Of a DNA stretch of 17,419 nucleotides, positions 15,508 through 17,419 are shown one piece after another. Each line of letters opens with the position of its first letter. The first letter of the stretch is position 1. The translations under genes and the position numbers were made by a program. The DNA comes from Flavobacterium psychrophilum (GTDB taxonomy: Bacteria; Bacteroidota; Bacteroidia; Flavobacteriales; Flavobacteriaceae). Location of the stretch: assembly GCA_945866505.1 (NCBI GenBank), contig CAMBHH010000060.1, positions 1 through 17,419 on the forward strand. The letters run 5' to 3'. Under the pieces are notes generated by a model, which searched no databases, was not told where the DNA came from, and saw nothing but the letters and a program-made list of their open reading frames with translations.

Positions 15508-15542
15508 AAATCTGAAATCTGCAATCTAAAATCTGCAATCTT
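15508..15542. repeat. Tandem array of five 7-bp units after the helicase stop
   Basis: Units AAATCTG (15508), AAATCTG (15515), CAATCTA (15522), AAATCTG (15529) and CAATCTT (15536) are an imperfect (A/C)AATCTG heptamer. The array ends 2 bp before the helicase stop codon (15547-15545) and so lies in its 3' untranslated region. Confidence 0.75.
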
Positions 15543-15544
15543 TT

Positions 15545-17419
15545 CTAACTTCTTCTTGGTCTTCTTTCTCTTGGAGCATCGCCAAAGCTTTCAGAACGTC
15601 TTGCAGGTCTTTCTGAAGAACCGCCATCACGTCTTGGAGCATCAGTTGCTCTTGGAGCTCTTTCAGAGAAACCGCTGGTTCTTGGAGCTGATGCACTTCT
15701 TGGTCCAAAACCACCTTCGCGTGAAGCAGAACTTCTGTCGCTTCTAAATCCTCCGCCAGAACTTTCACGTCTAGGTGCAAAACTTCCTTCTCTTCTTGGA
15801 GCTGAACTTCTGTCACCACTTGAACGACCTCCGCCAAAACCACTACCAGAACTTCTTCCGTTGTGATCGCGTCTTCCGCCACCGTCGTTTTTAGAAATTT
15901 CAACATTGATGCGACGTCCTTCTAATTGTACGTTGTTCAATATTTCCATTACTTTATCAGTATGTTCAGGATCAGTGTTAAAGAAAGAGAAACCTTCTTT
16001 TACATCTACCTTGAAAACGTCATCACGACCAAGGTCTAATGTTTCTTTCAAGTAATCTTTCAAGGACATCCAGTCAAAATTATCTCTTGAGCCAATGTTT
16101 ACAAAGTATCTTGTGGCACCACCATTGTTATTTTCTCTTGAAGCTCCGTCTCTGTCATCACGTTCTCTTCGTTCAGATCCTGAAGATTGAGAAGAAATAT
16201 CTCTTGTTTTCTTGTAATAATTGATGAAACGATTGAATTCAACCGAAACCATTTTTTTGATTAATTCCTCTTTAGATAAACCTTCGAGGACATTATTGAT
16301 AGCCGGAAGATAGTTGTCAATTTCGTGATCTACTTCAGTATCTTTAATCTTAGTGGCAAGGTGCAACAACTGAATTTCGCAGATTTCAATTCCAGATGGA
16401 ATTGTTTTTTCTTCAAATTTCTGTTTGATGATTCTTTCGATAGCAGAAATCTTGCGGATTTCACTTTTGATTACAATAACGATAGAAGTTCCCAATTTTC
16501 CAGCACGACCTGTACGACCAGAACGGTGATTGTAAGTTTCTATCTCGTCTGGTAATTGATAGTTTACTACGTGAGTAATGTTATCAACGTCAATTCCACG
16601 AGCAGCAACGTCAGTAGCCACAAGCATTTGGATTTGGCGACCTCTAAAAGATTTCATTACACCATCGCGTTGTGCCTGAGATAAATCTCCGTGCAAAGCG
16701 GCTGCGCTATATCCGTCTTCGATTAATTTTTCAGCAACAGCTTGTGTATCACGTTTTGTTCGACAAAAAACCACTGAGAAAATGTCTGGATTAGCATCAG
16801 CTAACCTTTTCAGCGCTTCGTAACGATCTCTTGCATTTACCAAATAGAATTCGTGAGAAACTGTAGCAGAACCTGAGTTCTTAGCTCCAACTGTAATTTC
16901 TAAAGGGTTGTGCATAAATTGTTTAGCAATTCGAGCTACTTCTGCTGGCATTGTAGCCGAGAATAACCAAGTGCTTTTTTCGTCCGGTGTTGTCGATAGG
17001 ATGTTTACGATGTCTTCGTAAAACCCCATGTTCAACATTTCGTCTGCTTCGTCAAGGATACAATAATTAATTTGAGTAATGTTTACCAATCCTCTGTTAA
17101 TCATGTCCTGCATTCTACCTGGAGTAGCCACAATAATTTGCGCACCTCTTTTGATGTCTCTAGCCTGTTCTGTAATACTCGCCCCACCATAAACAGCCAC
17201 TACATTAATACCTTTTTCGTATTTTGAGTAGTTTTTAATCTCGTTTGTAATCTGCAAACATAGTTCGCGAGTAGGTGATAAAATTAACGCCTGTGTATTT
17301 CTGTTGTTGGCATCAATTTTTTGAATGACTGGAAAACCAAAAGCTGCCGTTTTCCCTGTCCCTGTCTGAGCCAACGCAACTAAATCTGTGTCTTGTTCCA
17401 ATAATAGGGGAATCGCTTT
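15545..17419 (-). CDS. DEAD-box ATP-dependent RNA helicase, N-terminus beyond window
   Basis: 624 codons are visible and the frame stays open to the right edge. A Met-like start at 17401 would be an internal TTG inside the conserved core, so the true start is outside. Visible motifs, numbered from the first visible residue: AQTGTGKT (17-24, Walker A), PTREL, DEAD (123-126), SAT (154-156), ATDVAARGIDV (268-278) and HRSGRTGRAG (298-307). A DbpA-type RNA-binding domain follows at about 437-510 (RYFVNIGSRDNFDW…INVEISK), as in DeaD/CsdA and DbpA. The final 114 residues are a disordered Arg/Gly/Ser-rich tail (APRRE, GGGFRS, RPARRSES) that likely adds nonspecific RNA binding. The likely role is remodelling RNA duplexes in ribosome assembly, RNA decay or cold adaptation; the symbol is left blank because several paralogues share this layout. 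Confidence 0.95.
   Translation of the reverse strand, partial: KAIPLLLEQDTDLVALAQTGTGKTAAFGFPVIQKIDANNRNTQALILSPTRELCLQITNEIKNYSKYEKGINVVAVYGGASITEQARDIKRGAQIIVATPGRMQDMINRGLVNITQINYCILDEADEMLNMGFYEDIVNILSTTPDEKSTWLFSATMPAEVARIAKQFMHNPLEITVGAKNSGSATVSHEFYLVNARDRYEALKRLADANPDIFSVVFCRTKRDTQAVAEKLIEDGYSAAALHGDLSQAQRDGVMKSFRGRQIQMLVATDVAARGIDVDNITHVVNYQLPDEIETYNHRSGRTGRAGKLGTSIVIVIKSEIRKISAIERIIKQKFEEKTIPSGIEICEIQLLHLATKIKDTEVDHEIDNYLPAINNVLEGLSKEELIKKMVSVEFNRFINYYKKTRDISSQSSGSERRERDDRDGASRENNNGGATRYFVNIGSRDNFDWMSLKDYLKETLDLGRDDVFKVDVKEGFSFFNTDPEHTDKVMEILNNVQLEGRRINVEISKNDGGGRRDHNGRSSGSGFGGGRSSGDRSSAPRREGSFAPRRESSGGGFRSDRSSASREGGFGPRSASAPRTSGFSERAPRATDAPRRDGGSSERPARRSESFGDAPRERRPRRS

Noticed and set aside
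15526..15906. A 126-codon open frame on the minus strand, rich in Val, Leu, Glu and Gln
   Set aside because: It overlaps the helicase tail in another frame. Its odd composition is a by-product of the repetitive Arg/Gly/Ser codons, and the helicase frame is the one with conserved domains.
17399..17401. TTG at 17401 as the helicase start
   Set aside because: The frame continues upstream as KAIPLL, part of the conserved Q-motif region, so the true start is outside the window.

Overview
The window looks like chromosomal DNA of a Flavobacteriaceae bacterium, most likely Flavobacterium. It is AT-rich and carries TonB-dependent receptors with an N-terminal carboxypeptidase-D-like domain. Exported proteins have signal peptides ending in FSQ, FAQ or MAQ. 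Several promoters match the Bacteroidetes -7 element TAnnTTTG, and Shine-Dalgarno sites are weak. I see no tRNA, rRNA, CRISPR array, transposase, integrase or prophage.

Left part (1-7912), a surface and envelope block. On the minus strand a SusD-less TonB-dependent receptor (3965-6877) is followed 9 bp later by a degenerate GH1 glycosidase homologue (2738-3955). After a 380-bp gap with its own promoter comes a secreted beta-helix/Ig-like protein that runs off the left edge (1-2357). A 243-aa outer-membrane beta-barrel protein (7181-7912) is divergent from the receptor. The intergenic regions hold an 8-bp dyad overlapping the receptor promoter and iterated ACCAAT-type repeats upstream of the beta-helix gene. 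This block is the best candidate for something undescribed: the GH1 homologue keeps the acid/base Glu but has lost the nucleophile Glu and other active-site residues.

Middle part (8020-14082), mostly housekeeping. It contains a Kef-type cation:proton antiporter with two C-terminal RCK_C domains, a broken polysaccharide-deacetylase gene (one frameshift and four internal stops) just downstream of purB, purB itself, a cysteine-free class III-like sirtuin, and a TrmH/SpoU-type RNA 2'-O-methyltransferase divergent from the sirtuin.

Right part (14083-17419): a small unknown protein with a GTG start behind a good promoter, a convergent exported protein with a carboxypeptidase-D-like domain and a TonB-box-like motif but no barrel, and a DEAD-box RNA helicase with a DbpA RNA-binding domain and an Arg/Gly/Ser-rich tail, cut at the right edge.

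The intergenic spaces from 12.5 to 15.5 kb contain four short tandem arrays with 6-, 7-, 7- and 8-bp units. Two of them lie at or within 2 bp of a stop codon, and others overlap promoter or leader regions.
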